Source of the DNA: Dethiosulfovibrio faecalis
Lineage (GTDB): Bacteria > Synergistota > Synergistia > Synergistales > Dethiosulfovibrionaceae
Length of the DNA: 64,000 nucleotides
Assembly (NCBI RefSeq): GCF_021568795.1
Contig: NZ_JAKGUE010000013.1
Location: forward strand, 1-64,000
Direction of reading: 5' to 3'
This document shows positions 32,579-42,722 of this stretch, in pieces. The position numbers were made by a program, and so were the translations under genes. Within the stretch, counting starts at the first letter, position 1; each line of letters opens with the position of its first letter. A model generated the notes under the pieces. It was not told where the DNA came from. It worked only from the letters and a program-made list of their open reading frames with translations, and did not search any database.

Positions 32579-34732
32579 TCAGTTTTCGTCCGTCTTGGGA
32601 AAATCCTTTTTTTTCATCGAGAGGGATAGCCTCTTTCTCTTCAGATCTACGTCCAATACCGCTACCTCCACCGTCTGTCCCGGCTTGGCCGCCTGATGGG
32701 GGTCCTTTACGAAACGATCGGACAGGCGACTGACGTGGACAAGGCCGTCCTGGTGAACTCCGACGTCCACGAAGGCCCCGAAGTCCGTGACGTTGGTCAC
32801 TATTCCCGGCAGAACCATGCCGGCCCTAAGGTCCGACAGCTCGGACACGGAGGGGTCGAAGGAGAAGGGCTGAAGCCTTTCCCTAGGGTCTCTGCCGGGC
32901 TTAGCCAGCTCGGACAATATGTCGTTCACCGTAGGCAGTCCCACGTCTCCTCCGACGTAGCGACCGGGATCTATGGATTTTCGTAGTTCCTCGTCTTTCA
33001 AAAGGTCCGGGATGGACCTTCCCAGATTTTCGGCCATGGAGTTGACCAGGTCGTATCTCTCGGGATGGACGGCGCTGTCGTCAAGAGGATGGGATCCTCC
33101 CCTGATCCTGAGGAATCCCGCCGCCTGCTGGTAGGTCTTTGGCCCCAGGCCGGATACCTTCAGCAGATCCTTTCTGGTCTTGAAGGGACCTTCCTTTCGT
33201 CTTCTCTCGACCACCGACTTGGCCAGCTTGAGACTCAGTCCGGAGACGAAGGAAAGAAGCTGAGGGCTGGCGGTGTTGACCTCCACACCTACGGAGTTGA
33301 CGCAGGACGCCACGACGTCGTCCAGGGCCTTCTTCAGTTCCTTCTGGTCCACATCGTGCTGATACTGGCCCACCCCGATGGATTTCGGGTCCACCTTCAC
33401 CAGCTCCGCCAGGGGATCCATCAGCCGCCTGCCGATGGAGACCGCCCCCCGGTAGGACACGTCGAGGTCGGGAAACTCCTCTCTAGCCAGTGCGGAAGCC
33501 GAATATATGGAGGCTCCGCTCTCGTTGACCGAGTATATCTCGGCTCCCTCGGGCAGACAGTCCTTCAGGAACGCCTCCGTCTCCCTTCCGGCCGTTCCGT
33601 TGCCCACCGCGACCGCCTCTATGCCGTATTGGCCGAACAGCCTGGCCACGCTTTCCATAGCCTGCTCTCGTCTCGCCTGAGAAGTGTGGGGGAAGACCGT
33701 CTCGTGATGGACCATCTCTCCCGTCTCGTCCAGACAGACCAGCTTGCATCCCGTCCTGAAACCCGGATCCAGTGCCATTACCCTCTTCTGCCCCAGAGGA
33801 GGGGCCATCAGGACCTCCCTGACGTTCTTGACGAAAACGGAGATAGCCTCCCTGTCGGCCTTGCTCTTCAGGGCCTTTCTTGCCTCTGTCTCCATAGAGG
33901 ATTCCAGCAGTCTCTTGTAGCCGTCCTCCACCGCCTCTTTCACCTGATTGGAGTCGGCCTTCTCACCCTTGACGAATCGGGTCTCCAGCCTGCGGATGGC
34001 CGCCTCCTGAGGAGGGCGGACCGACACGGAGAGAGCTCCCTCGGACTCGCCTCTGAACATCGCCAGTATCCGGTGGGACGGGGCCTTGGCCATGGGCTCC
34101 TCCCAGTCGCTCCAATCGGCGAAACGAGCCCCTTCCTCCTCCTTGCCGGGCTTCATCTTGGCCTTCAGGGTTCCTCGGCGGACGAAAAGGGCCCTCATCT
34201 CCATCCTGGCCTCTCCGTTCTCGCTTATCTCCTCGGCGATGATGTTTCTCGCTCCCTCAAGAGCCTCCTGGATCGAGTTCACTCCCTTTTCCTCGTCCAG
34301 GAAGCGGGACGCCTCCGCCTCGAGGTCGATACCCTCCTGAGACATTATGATCCGAGCCAGAGGCTCCAGCCCTTTCTCCCTGGCTACAGTCGCCTTCGTT
34401 CGTCTCTTGGGTCGGAAGGGCAGGTATATGTCCTCCAGGGCGGTCATGGTACCGGCCTTGTCCAGTTTTGCCTTAAGCTCCTCCGTCAGAAGGCCTCTCT
34501 CCTCCAGAGAGCTCACCATGGACGCCCGACGTTTGTCCGTCTCGACAAGCCTCTCCAGGCCGTCCCTTATTCCCGCTATGGCGACCTCGTCCAGGCTTCC
34601 CGTCGCCTCCTTGCGGTAACGGGCTATGAAGGGAACGGTGCATCCTTCCTCCAACAAGGCCGCCGTGGCCTCGACGTTCTCTCGGGGTATGCGGAGCTCC
34701 TTGGCCAGGATCTTCTGGTGAGATAGTTCCAT
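32579..34732 (-). CDS. tex: Tex family S1 RNA-binding protein
   Basis: A 717-residue nucleic-acid-binding protein. In order: the helical N-terminal region (VPFIARYRKEATGSLDE), the YqgF/RNase H-like domain (VMALDPGFRTGCKLV), helix-hairpin-helix repeats (LLKVSGLGPKTYQQAAGFLRI) and a C-terminal S1 domain (VTDFGAFVDVGVHQDGLVHVSRLSD). Order and length match Tex of other bacteria. It is a general transcription-linked factor; no pathway link to its neighbours is seen. Confidence 0.95.
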   Translation of the reverse strand: MELSHQKILAKELRIPRENVEATAALLEEGCTVPFIARYRKEATGSLDEVAIAGIRDGLERLVETDKRRASMVSSLEERGLLTEELKAKLDKAGTMTALEDIYLPFRPKRRTKATVAREKGLEPLARIIMSQEGIDLEAEASRFLDEEKGVNSIQEALEGARNIIAEEISENGEARMEMRALFVRRGTLKAKMKPGKEEEGARFADWSDWEEPMAKAPSHRILAMFRGESEGALSVSVRPPQEAAIRRLETRFVKGEKADSNQVKEAVEDGYKRLLESSMETEARKALKSKADREAISVFVKNVREVLMAPPLGQKRVMALDPGFRTGCKLVCLDETGEMVHHETVFPHTSQARREQAMESVARLFGQYGIEAVAVGNGTAGRETEAFLKDCLPEGAEIYSVNESGASIYSASALAREEFPDLDVSYRGAVSIGRRLMDPLAELVKVDPKSIGVGQYQHDVDQKELKKALDDVVASCVNSVGVEVNTASPQLLSFVSGLSLKLAKSVVERRRKEGPFKTRKDLLKVSGLGPKTYQQAAGFLRIRGGSHPLDDSAVHPERYDLVNSMAENLGRSIPDLLKDEELRKSIDPGRYVGGDVGLPTVNDILSELAKPGRDPRERLQPFSFDPSVSELSDLRAGMVLPGIVTNVTDFGAFVDVGVHQDGLVHVSRLSDRFVKDPHQAAKPGQTVEVAVLDVDLKRKRLSLSMKKKDFPKTDEN

Positions 34733-34856
34733 ATCTTAAAATCGCCTCCGTATTCGTCGAACCGTATCGATCTTACATAATACAGCAAAGGTCTGGAAAA
34801 ATGGGGTAGAAAGGGTTATCTTGTCTATGGTAGCGATACTTCAGGAGGTGTATTTA

Positions 34857-35672
34857 TTGTCCATTTACAGAGGGCTCGCCATGACCGTGGCGGGCAGCGA
34901 TTCGGGCGGTGGAGCGGGGATCCAGGCGGACCTGAAGACCTTTGCGGCCCTGAGGGTCTTCGGAACCTCCGCCTTGACAGCCGTGACGGCTCAAAACAGC
35001 CTGGGAGTTCAGGCCATACACGATATACCGCCTGAGATTATATACGAGCAGATGAAATCGGTACTGTCAGACTTCTCCATAGGAGCGGTCAAGACCGGCA
35101 TGTTGGGAAAGACGGACGCCATAGGAGCGGTCTGTCGGGCCGTAAGGGATTTTTCCGTACATAAGCTGGTGGTGGACCCGGTGATGATAGCCCAGAGCGG
35201 CGACTCTCTCATCCAGGACGACGCGGTATCGGCCATAAAGGAGGAACTGCTGCCTCTGGCCACCCTGGTGACCCCCAACGTCCCGGAGGCGGAGAGACTA
35301 AGCGGGCTGGAGGTCCCCGACGTGGAGGGCATGATCGCAGCGGCCTCAGCCATAGCAGGAATGGGACCTCAGGCCGTGTTGGTAAAGGGAGGGCATCTGG
35401 AGGGCGATAAGGTGATAGACGTACTGTGGACCTCGGGTAAACCGATCAAGTTCGAGTCTCCCAGGATAGACACGGAAAACAACCATGGCACCGGCTGCAC
35501 CCTAAGCGCCGCCATAGCCGCCGAACTTGCCGCCGGATGCGAGCTGGACCTGGCGGTGGAAAGAGGTCGGGCCTATCTCATGATGGCCCTGGAGAGGGGC
35601 TTCAAGCCCGGCAAGGGATACGGCCCCACAGGTCACGCCGTGACCCCCGATTGGGTTGAGAAAGGAGAGTAG
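34857..35672 (+). CDS. thiD: Hydroxymethylpyrimidine/phosphomethylpyrimidine kinase
   Basis: A 271-residue ribokinase-fold enzyme phosphorylating HMP and HMP-P for thiamine synthesis. It shows [19 protein letters not shown] at the N terminus, PNVPEAE mid-protein and the catalytic [17 protein letters not shown] near the end. TTG at 34857 is 7 bases after AGGAGGT; a more upstream frame has no ribosome site. First of three salvage genes thiD-thiM-thiE. No TPP riboswitch is seen upstream, unlike the transporter operon at 49169. Confidence 0.95.
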   Translation: MSIYRGLAMTVAGSDSGGGAGIQADLKTFAALRVFGTSALTAVTAQNSLGVQAIHDIPPEIIYEQMKSVLSDFSIGAVKTGMLGKTDAIGAVCRAVRDFSVHKLVVDPVMIAQSGDSLIQDDAVSAIKEELLPLATLVTPNVPEAERLSGLEVPDVEGMIAAASAIAGMGPQAVLVKGGHLEGDKVIDVLWTSGKPIKFESPRIDTENNHGTGCTLSAAIAAELAAGCELDLAVERGRAYLMMALERGFKPGKGYGPTGHAVTPDWVEKGE

Positions 35673-35675
35673 AGT

Positions 35676-36488
35676 ATGAACGTACCGGAAAGACTAAATC
35701 AGTGTTGGAGCAAGGTAGCTCAGAAAAAGCCTCTGGTCTATCACGTTACGAACTTCGTAGCCGCTCCCTACCAGGCCGATCTGTGTCTGGCCATAGGGGC
35801 GTCTCCCATAATGGCCCCCTCCGAGGAGGAGGCCAGCGAGATGGTACAGGCCGCCGACGTGGTCTTGGTGAACATAGGAACCCCCACTGCCCAGTCGATG
35901 GAGACGATCCGAACAGCCATGAAAACCGCCGCCGACACAGGAACTCCGGTCGTCCTCGATCCGGTGGGGTACGGAGCCACCGCCAGAAGGATCGCTCTGG
36001 TGGACGAGATCCTTCAGCGTTACCCGGTGGCCATAGTCAAGGGGAACTCGGCGGAGATAGCTCTTATGGCCGGATGCCACGGCGGACTAAGAGGAGTTGA
36101 CTCCACCGGAATGTGCCGTTCCGACAACGCCGTGTTCCGGCTGGCCAGAAAATACGGCACGGTCGTGGCAGCCACGGGAAAGGTGGACTACGTCAGCGAC
36201 GGGAACAAGGTCCTGGAGGTTCACGGAGGCAGCGACATGATGCAAAGTATCACCGCGGGAGGCTGTGCGGTCGGTTCCCTTCTGGCGGCAATACTAGGAG
36301 CCAGCGGAGACGCCTTGGCTGCCGCCATAGCCGGACTGATCGCCATGGGGATCGCGTCCGAGAGGGCCATTGAGTCCGGTCCGGGAAGCTTCAAAACCTC
36401 CATAATAGATCAGCTATACGGAATGTCCAAGACCGGCCTCGGCGAGATAGAGGGACGGCTCAGGCTTCAGGACAGGATTGCCGGTTAG
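35676..36488 (+). CDS. thiM: Hydroxyethylthiazole kinase
   Basis: A 270-residue kinase that phosphorylates the thiazole moiety for thiamine salvage. It has the family blocks LVYHVTNFVAAPYQADLCLAIGASPIMA, VLDPVGYGAT, VKGNSAEIA and the phosphate/catalytic region SITAGGCAVGSLLAA, where the general base Asp of most kinases is replaced by Cys, as is usual in ThiM. It follows thiD by three bases. Confidence 0.95.
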   Translation: MNVPERLNQCWSKVAQKKPLVYHVTNFVAAPYQADLCLAIGASPIMAPSEEEASEMVQAADVVLVNIGTPTAQSMETIRTAMKTAADTGTPVVLDPVGYGATARRIALVDEILQRYPVAIVKGNSAEIALMAGCHGGLRGVDSTGMCRSDNAVFRLARKYGTVVAATGKVDYVSDGNKVLEVHGGSDMMQSITAGGCAVGSLLAAILGASGDALAAAIAGLIAMGIASERAIESGPGSFKTSIIDQLYGMSKTGLGEIEGRLRLQDRIAG

Positions 36489-36490
36489 CG

Positions 36491-37117
36491 ATGGATCCTA
36501 AAATCCTCACCCTTTACGTGATCCCCGACAGACGGCTGGGAGCCCCTCGTTCCATATTGGAACAGACCTCCGCCGCTCTCGAAGGGGGAGCCACAGCCAT
36601 ACAGCTCAGGGACAAGGAGCTGACCGCTCGTGAACTGACCGATCTGGCCTCCCGGATGACCGAGATGTGCCGAAAAAAAGGGGCCAAGCTCTTCGTGAAC
36701 GACCGCCTGGACGTGGCCCTGGCGGCCGGGGCGGACGGATGCCACCTAGGTCAGTCCGATCTGCCTTTGGCCGCCGCCAGAAAGCTGGCCCCGAGGCCCT
36801 TCCTGCTAGGCCGATCCACCAGGACCGTCGAACAGGCCCGCATAGCCCTGGAGGAAGGGGCGGACTATCTGGGGGTCGGGGCGGTCTATCCGACGGGGAC
36901 CAAGGACGACGCCTCTGTCATAGGGATAGAGGGACTGAGAGCCGTGGTGGAGTTTACCTCTTTGCCGGTGGTGGCAATAGGCGGCATAGGGCTATCTTCG
37001 GTGCGGGAGGTCATGGCTACCGGGGCCTCTGGAGTGGCGGTGGTCTCCGCCGTCGTGGAAACCCCCGACCCCACGGTATCGGCGGTGGAGTTTCTGAAAC
37101 TGACGAAGAAGCCGTGA
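36491..37117 (+). CDS. thiE: Thiamine-phosphate synthase
   Basis: A 208-residue TIM-barrel enzyme that joins HMP-PP and thiazole phosphate. Motifs include AIQLRDKELTARE, KLFVNDRLDVALAAGADGCHLGQSDLP, YLGVGAVYPTGTKDD and VVAIGGIG. It begins two bases after thiM and completes a salvage route in which the pyrimidine (ThiD) and thiazole (ThiM) products are condensed. Confidence 0.95.
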   Translation: MDPKILTLYVIPDRRLGAPRSILEQTSAALEGGATAIQLRDKELTARELTDLASRMTEMCRKKGAKLFVNDRLDVALAAGADGCHLGQSDLPLAAARKLAPRPFLLGRSTRTVEQARIALEEGADYLGVGAVYPTGTKDDASVIGIEGLRAVVEFTSLPVVAIGGIGLSSVREVMATGASGVAVVSAVVETPDPTVSAVEFLKLTKKP

Positions 37118-37161
37118 CAGGATTGTTGCCTGGATGGGTTGCACGGAGGGGGTGAGTCGCG

Positions 37162-38748
37162 ATGAACCTCGATTTCAGGACCGTCGTCTTAGGCGGGGTG
37201 ATACTGTTTTGCGTCTGTACCCTACTGGTGGGCTCTCTATGGCGACAGACCAGAAGTAGATTCGACGGACTGGGGCATTCTTTTGTAGGATTCATGCTGA
37301 TATCGACCGGACTGGGCCTTATGTTTCTAAGGGGCAGTATCTGTCCTTTTATATCGGTCGTGGTGGTCAACGGGCTCCTTGTATTGGGGATCATCGCCGG
37401 TCTGGTCGGGCTGGAAAGGTTCCTGGAAATCCGCCGCTCCCATCGGAGCGACCTAGTTATCTGGGCCCTGTTCGTGTCTCTCATAGCCTACTTTGCCTAC
37501 GTCGATCCCAGTACCCCCAAGAGGATTATCTGCTTTTCCGTAGCCTTGGTCTATTTTTCCTGGCGGTACATAAAAACGTCCATCATAGAGGTCGACAGTT
37601 CCACGAGAAGAACGACCTTAGGGGTCGGAGTGGCCTTCACGGGGTTCCTGATACTGGGGCTTTTGAGGATAGGAGCTGCATTCTTTCTATATCGCGATCT
37701 CCATTCTCTGGAGCTCCCTTCGGGGACACTGGAGGTGTTCCTGGGCTACTCCCAGCATGCCCTGGTAGTGCTCTGGGCCTATGGACTCACACTCATGGTG
37801 AACAGCAGGCTGATGGCGGAGCTCGACAGGGAGAGGGTCAAGTTCTCGTCCATATTCAACGGGGCTCCTCACGCGATAGCCCTTACCAGACAGTCCGACG
37901 GCATGGTTATCGATTCCAACTGGGAGTTTTCCAGGCTTCTTGAACTGGAGGACCGGCAGATAGTTGGAAGAAGCACCGTGGATCTTGGTTTTTGGGGATC
38001 CTCCGAGGAAAGGTCTCGCATAATCGACGGCATAAAATCTAATGGATCGATCAAGGCCGTGGACGTCAGGCTGAAACGTTCCAACGGGGACGACATGATA
38101 GGATCTCTTTTCGTCGACCTGGTGCCGGTAAACGGAGAGGGAGTGCTGCTCTCCACGATAATGGACGTCACGGAGCAGAGAAAGATGGAGCTTCAGATAG
38201 CGAAAATGGCCAGAACCGACCCTTTGACGGGGCTGTTGAACCGAGCGGCTTTCTCCGACGAGGTCGACCGAGCCATGGAAGAGGCCTCGTCTAAGGGAGA
38301 AAAGCTGTCCCTCATGTTTTTGGACCTCGACGGTTTCAAACCGGTGAACGATGACTTCGGCCACGCCGTAGGCGACGTCGTGCTCCGCCAGGTGACGGAG
38401 CGAATGGCAGAAACCGTGGGGAGCGAAGGAACCTTAGGCAGGATCGGCGGCGACGAGTTCGTGGTACTCCTTCCCTTCGGAGAAAAACGAGCCGAGTCCG
38501 TGGGAGAGGAGATCAGACTCGCCCTGGAAAGGCCTTTCGATGTGGGCGGACGATCTATCGGAATATCCTGTAGCGTCGGCATAGCGGTCTATCCGGATCA
38601 CGGAAAAGACGAAATAGAGCTGGCAAAAAACGCAGATCATGCCATGTACATGGTGAAAAAGGCGGGAGGCAACGGAGTCGAGGTGTTCGGACAGACGGCT
38701 TTTGACGGCGATTGGAGACGGAAGGGAGAGCGAGGTAGATGGTTTTAG
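37162..38748 (+). CDS. Membrane PAS-GGDEF diguanylate cyclase
   Basis: A 528-residue protein with about seven membrane segments (residues 5-220), a PAS domain (about 230-345) and a C-terminal GGDEF domain (about 350-520). The active site reads [12 protein letters not shown], so cyclic-di-GMP synthesis is likely. The residues five before it do not give an RxxD, so product inhibition at an I-site is not expected. The ATG at 37162 follows GGAGGGGGTGA. It overlaps the macrodomain gene by ten bases. Confidence 0.92.
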   Translation: MNLDFRTVVLGGVILFCVCTLLVGSLWRQTRSRFDGLGHSFVGFMLISTGLGLMFLRGSICPFISVVVVNGLLVLGIIAGLVGLERFLEIRRSHRSDLVIWALFVSLIAYFAYVDPSTPKRIICFSVALVYFSWRYIKTSIIEVDSSTRRTTLGVGVAFTGFLILGLLRIGAAFFLYRDLHSLELPSGTLEVFLGYSQHALVVLWAYGLTLMVNSRLMAELDRERVKFSSIFNGAPHAIALTRQSDGMVIDSNWEFSRLLELEDRQIVGRSTVDLGFWGSSEERSRIIDGIKSNGSIKAVDVRLKRSNGDDMIGSLFVDLVPVNGEGVLLSTIMDVTEQRKMELQIAKMARTDPLTGLLNRAAFSDEVDRAMEEASSKGEKLSLMFLDLDGFKPVNDDFGHAVGDVVLRQVTERMAETVGSEGTLGRIGGDEFVVLLPFGEKRAESVGEEIRLALERPFDVGGRSIGISCSVGIAVYPDHGKDEIELAKNADHAMYMVKKAGGNGVEVFGQTAFDGDWRRKGERGRWF

Positions 38749-39248
38749 ATCGCATCGCTCTGGTGAGGGGCGACATAACCGAGATGGACGTTGATGCCGT
38801 CGTGAACGCCGCCAACACGTCGCTCCTGGGCGGAGGCGGAGTGGACGGGGCCATTCACAGGGCGGCCGGACCGGAGTTGCTAGAGGCCTGTCGACCTCTG
38901 AGAGGCTGCGCCACCGGAGACGCCAAGATAACCATGGGTTACGGACTCCCTGCCAGATATGTCATACACACCCCCGGCCCGGTGTGGCACGGAGGACAAC
39001 AAGGCGAGGCCAAGCTTCTGGCCTCCTGCTACAGAAGGAGCCTGGAGCTTGCCAGAGACCACGACTGCAAGACCGTGGCCTTTCCCGCCATAAGCTGCGG
39101 CGTCTACGGCTACCCGGTGGAACAGGCCTGTGCTGTCGCATTGAAGGCCATAACCGACTTCCTTAAAGACGACGACAGCCTGGAGAAGGTGTATCTGGTG
39201 GCCTTCGGTGACGAGGTGGCGGAGGAATATCGGAGGCTGTTGGGGTAA
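38739..39248 (+). CDS. Macrodomain protein (ADP-ribose binding/deacylase)
   Basis: A 169-residue single macrodomain of the YmdB/TTHA0132 type. It has [26 protein letters not shown], the ADP-ribose pocket with the catalytic Asp and Asn, and [11 protein letters not shown], the phosphate loop. Known relatives remove O-acetyl-ADP-ribose acetyl groups or ADP-ribose from proteins. Its start lies inside the end of the GGDEF gene in another frame, so expression is coupled. Confidence 0.92.
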   Translation: MVLDRIALVRGDITEMDVDAVVNAANTSLLGGGGVDGAIHRAAGPELLEACRPLRGCATGDAKITMGYGLPARYVIHTPGPVWHGGQQGEAKLLASCYRRSLELARDHDCKTVAFPAISCGVYGYPVEQACAVALKAITDFLKDDDSLEKVYLVAFGDEVAEEYRRLLG

Positions 39249-39284
39249 CGGGGCCTAGGTTTTTGATTCGAAGGGGGCGAGAAG

Positions 39285-40058
39285 ATGAGACAGTACGTAG
39301 TAGGTGCCTTTACGGACAGGGTTTTCGGAGGAAACCCCGCCGCCGTGTGCGTTATGGAGCGGTGGTTGTCGGAGGAGCTCATGATGAACATCACCCGGGA
39401 AAACAACCTCTCCGAGACGGCCTTCGCCGTGCCGGAGGGGGATGGTTTTCGACTTCGTTGGTTCACTCCGGGAGGGGAGATAGACCTTTGTGGACACGCT
39501 ACCCTGGCAACCGCCTACGTCGTATCCCGCTACGTCCGACCGGAATCTTCAACCATCGACTTCGAGACTTTAAGCGGCACCCTGACCGTTGAGAGAAAGG
39601 GCGACCTTTTCGAGATGGATTTTCCCGCCTACGATCTTAAACCCGTGGCTGTCACGGACCGGATGGCCGACGCCATAGGAGTTATGCCTAAAGAGGCCTA
39701 TATGGGAAGAGACCTGCTATGCGTTTTGGACTCCGAAGCTGCGGTCAGGAACCTCGTTCCGGACATGACTAAGCTTCTGAACCTGGAGGGCCTGCTTCTG
39801 CACGTAACGGCCGTGGGATCGGATTACGACTGCGTGTCCCGTTCCTTCGCCCCGAAGCTGAACGTGCCGGAAGATCCTGTCTGCGGTTCGGGACACTGTC
39901 ACATACTGCCCTATTGGGCGAAGGTAACCGGCAAGCCGGAGCTGGTGGCCTACCAGGCGTCCAGACGGGGCGGCGTCCTGTACGGAAGGATTTCAGGTTT
40001 TCGGGTAAAACTGGCTGGCAAAGCCGTCCTATACTCCGAGGCGGTTATACAGGTGTAG
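39285..40058 (+). CDS. PhzF-family isomerase
   Basis: A 257-residue enzyme of the PhzF/diaminopimelate-epimerase fold. The catalytic Glu is in NNLSETAFAV, and the glycine loops GGEIDLCGHATLA and EDPVCGSGHCHI are in the right places of the two lobes. Substrates of most PhzF homologues outside phenazine pathways are unknown, and no phenazine genes are present. The ATG at 39285 follows AAGGGGGCGAG. Confidence 0.92.
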   Translation: MRQYVVGAFTDRVFGGNPAAVCVMERWLSEELMMNITRENNLSETAFAVPEGDGFRLRWFTPGGEIDLCGHATLATAYVVSRYVRPESSTIDFETLSGTLTVERKGDLFEMDFPAYDLKPVAVTDRMADAIGVMPKEAYMGRDLLCVLDSEAAVRNLVPDMTKLLNLEGLLLHVTAVGSDYDCVSRSFAPKLNVPEDPVCGSGHCHILPYWAKVTGKPELVAYQASRRGGVLYGRISGFRVKLAGKAVLYSEAVIQV

Positions 40059-40059
40059 G

Positions 40060-40098
40060 AAAAGGAGGCTCCTCGTTTGTCTTGAGGGGCCTCCTTTT
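40060..40098. terminator. Terminator after the PhzF gene
   Basis: A stem with AAAAGGAGGC at 40060-40069 pairing with GCCTCCTTTT at 40089-40098 and an extension CTCC/GAGG; T's on both sides. Confidence 0.8.
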
Positions 40099-40115
40099 AT
40101 GGGGGGAAGGTGGTC

Positions 40116-40415
40116 TCAGGGTTTCAGCAGGTGTGGCACGGATAACAGGATAAACTCGTTGTCGTCTGCGATGTTTGGCTCTCGACTCGAGGAAAAGGGG
40201 TAGTTGTTGTCGTTTCCCACTATGATGTGCTCTTTATCGACTATCCAAAGATAGCCTCCGTTGCTTTCAGGGCCAATATAGCTTTTTCGTGTTTCACCGA
40301 GATAACGGAGGGGTTGCGGATAGGTCAAGGTTTCGTTGCCGTTATTCGAGGTCCCGTCGCGATACATATCCCTTACCTTTTCGAAACGGTTCCGTTGCGA
40401 AACGGTGGTAGCCTT
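40116..40415 (-). pseudogene. 3' remnant of a phytase-like esterase gene
   Basis: On the minus strand a frame open from 40415 to a TGA at 40116 encodes about 99 residues ending GYLWIVDKEHIIVGNDNNYPF...ADDNEFILLSV. This is very like the extreme C terminus of the 'esterase-like activity of phytase' family, whose members close with an NDNNYPF and DDNEF block. No ribosome site precedes the only ATG (40367) and the rest of the domain is absent, so this looks like a 5'-deleted scrap. It lies next to a full-length relative on the plus strand, consistent with loss of one copy or a rearrangement. Confidence 0.55.
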
Positions 40416-40451
40416 TCAACTACCATATTCGCATACAGGAAGGTGAGTGTC

Positions 40452-42650
40452 GTGCAGATGAAGCTTAAATCCTTGGGGATCGCCGCGTCCCTGTCGGTCT
40501 TTACCCTTTTGAGCCCTCCGTCGTCGGAGGCTGAGGTAAGATCCTTTGCGCTTGAGAATCATTATGCCGTGCCGGGAGGACAGGTCGCGGAGATAGTGAC
40601 AGCCACCCCGGACGGGATGAGCCTCTTCTACACCAACGCATCCGGCGAGAAGGTGGGCATACTGGATATATCCGACCCCGCCAGCCCGAGGGGTGCGGGG
40701 TCTATAGAGGTTTCGGGAGAGCCGACCTCGGCAGCTGTCAGCGTCGACGGGCGTTACCTGGCCGTGGCGGTTCGAAACGGCGATAACCTGAATACAGCGG
40801 CGCCGGGCACTCTGGGTATATACGATATATCCCTTCCCGATAAGCCCCGCCATTTGGGCGATGTAACAATTGGTGTCGGCCCGGATTCGGTGGCCTGTTC
40901 CGAGATAGAGGGAAAGATGGTCGTGGTCGTTGCCATAGAGGACGAGGAGAGCGACGAGGAGGGAGAGGCCACCCTCGGAGGGAAGCGTCCCGGAAGGGTC
41001 GACGTGGTGATCGTGAACCCCTCCGACGTTCCATCCTCCAATATTGCCTCGGTGGAGCTTGGGCGGGAACTGCTCGGATCGGTGGAGGGGATTAACTACC
41101 CGGCGGATCCTCAGCCGGAGTTCGTGGCGATCTCGTCGTCGGGCACTGAGGCTGCCGTGTCGATCCAGGAAAGCAACGGTGTCGCCGTGATAGATATATC
41201 CGATCCGGCGAAGCCATCGGTAAAAAAGGTGTTCTGTTCCGGAACGGTGGAGAGAAAGGCGGACCTGAAGAAGGACGGTCGGATAAGCTTTTCCGATAAC
41301 TTCAAGGGACGCAGGGAGCCGGATGGCTTGACCTATTTATCCATAGGGGGAAAGAGCTACATAGCCTTGGCCAACGAGGGAGATACCGGCCTTGAGACCT
41401 TCGGCGACGGGGTCTACCCCGGCGGTCGGGGAATAAGCCTCCACGACACGGACGGCAAGGTTCTGTGGGATTCTGGCGTTGAGCTCGACATAGCCGCATC
41501 GCTGGTCGGTCACTATCCCGATGGACGTTCAAGCAAGAAGGGAGCGGAGATCGAGGGGATCGCTTCGACGAGGATGTTCGGCGACGATCTGTTGATAGTG
41601 GCGTCGGAAAGGGGATCCTTTTTGGCCGTCTACAGGGTCAGGGATGTCTTTGCCCCGGAGCTGATAAAGATACTTCCTACAGGAAGCAGCCCCGAAGGGG
41701 TTATAGCTATCACGGGAAGACAGGACGGAAAACAGCTGATAGTCAGTGCCAACGAGGGCGATGGGACAGTCAACCTGTATTCGGTCAGCGATAAGGACGT
41801 CCCAGGCGATCCCTCCGACCTGACTCTGTCTTCCAGATCCGAGCCTTGGAGCGCCCTTTCCGGTTTCTCTTCCGACGGGAAACATATATATGCGGTTCCA
41901 GACAACGCCTGGAGTTCCTCTAGGATATGGAGGATAAGTATGTCGAGGACGATGGACGGCGTGGCAGATATAGACGGGATGATCCCCATAACCAAAGACG
42001 GGACCCCCGCTGCCTACGATCTGGAGGGCATCTGCTGGACGAAGGACGGTTTTTGGCTTGTCGGCGAGGGGAAGAATGCCTCGGAGAACCTGTTGATCTT
42101 CGTCGATCACGACGGGAAGGTCAGAGAGGAGCATCCCCTTCCTCAGGAGCTGATAGACGAATACGGAGATCCCGGCAAGTTCGGCTTCGAGGGAGTGGCT
42201 GCGTCCTCCGACGGATCTTTCCTGTACGTGGCGATGCAAAGAGGGTTCGACAGCGACGATAAACGGGCAGCGATACTCCGTTTTTCCCCATCCGATGGGA
42301 AATGGGAGGTCTCCTGGTATCCTCTGGACGATAACCCGGTGGACTCGAAGAAATACTGGATGGGGTTGTCCGATCAGTGTCTCGTAAAGAATGATAAACT
42401 GCTTGTCCTGGAGAGGGACAAGGGTAAGGGAGACAGCGCCAGGGTCAAACGGGTGTACTCCGTGGATCTGAAGGGCTTTTCCAACGGATCGGTTTTGGAT
42501 AAAAAACTGGTAAAGGATATCGTGGAATCTCACGGGTTGTTGTTGGAAAAGGCCGAAAGCCTCTGTCTGTTCGATGGCGATATCTGGATGGCGATCGACA
42601 ACGACGGAGCCGGATGGACCAGGATGTTGAATCTCGGTAGTGTAGACTAG
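40452..42650 (+). CDS. Secreted beta-propeller/phytase-like esterase family protein
   Basis: A 732-residue exported protein. A signal peptide (about 1-28) precedes an N-terminal beta-propeller-like half of the choice-of-anchor-I kind (GILDISDPASPRG, GIYDISLPDKPRHLGD, VAVIDISDPAKP repeats; NEGDTGLETFGDGVYPGGRG; SPEGVIAI) and a C-terminal half like the phytase-esterase family (AYDLEGICW, FWLVGEGKN, GFEGVAASSDGSFLYVAMQRG). GTG at 40452 is 8 bases after AGGAAGG; ATG 40458 is the alternative. Probably periplasmic or surface; substrate unknown, with a phosphoester or esterase activity suggested by the family name only. Confidence 0.75.
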   Translation: MQMKLKSLGIAASLSVFTLLSPPSSEAEVRSFALENHYAVPGGQVAEIVTATPDGMSLFYTNASGEKVGILDISDPASPRGAGSIEVSGEPTSAAVSVDGRYLAVAVRNGDNLNTAAPGTLGIYDISLPDKPRHLGDVTIGVGPDSVACSEIEGKMVVVVAIEDEESDEEGEATLGGKRPGRVDVVIVNPSDVPSSNIASVELGRELLGSVEGINYPADPQPEFVAISSSGTEAAVSIQESNGVAVIDISDPAKPSVKKVFCSGTVERKADLKKDGRISFSDNFKGRREPDGLTYLSIGGKSYIALANEGDTGLETFGDGVYPGGRGISLHDTDGKVLWDSGVELDIAASLVGHYPDGRSSKKGAEIEGIASTRMFGDDLLIVASERGSFLAVYRVRDVFAPELIKILPTGSSPEGVIAITGRQDGKQLIVSANEGDGTVNLYSVSDKDVPGDPSDLTLSSRSEPWSALSGFSSDGKHIYAVPDNAWSSSRIWRISMSRTMDGVADIDGMIPITKDGTPAAYDLEGICWTKDGFWLVGEGKNASENLLIFVDHDGKVREEHPLPQELIDEYGDPGKFGFEGVAASSDGSFLYVAMQRGFDSDDKRAAILRFSPSDGKWEVSWYPLDDNPVDSKKYWMGLSDQCLVKNDKLLVLERDKGKGDSARVKRVYSVDLKGFSNGSVLDKKLVKDIVESHGLLLEKAESLCLFDGDIWMAIDNDGAGWTRMLNLGSVD

Positions 42651-42661
42651 ATTCTACCGTT

Positions 42662-42706
42662 AAAAACGAGGTCTCTTCGATAAAAGTCGGAGAGACCTCG
42701 TTTTTT
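42662..42706. terminator. Terminator after the esterase-like gene
   Basis: A 15-bp stem AAAAACGAGGTCTCT/AGAGACCTCGTTTTT with a 14-base loop and a T run; also usable for the convergent dehydrogenase gene. Confidence 0.85.
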
Positions 42707-42722
42707 GTGTCTCGGTAGGCGG

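Noticed and set aside
33065-34726. Plus-strand frame of 553 residues opposite tex
   Set aside because: Antisense shadow of a strongly conserved Tex protein in a GC-rich gene; composition is Gly/Arg/Leu-rich without motifs.
34733-34856. TPP riboswitch before thiD
   Set aside because: The CTGAGA and CTGATC-type conserved blocks are absent from this short region.
40227-40451. 75-residue N-terminal extension of the esterase-like protein
   Set aside because: No ribosome site, and the signal peptide begins only after 40452; the extension lies antisense to the pseudogene scrap.
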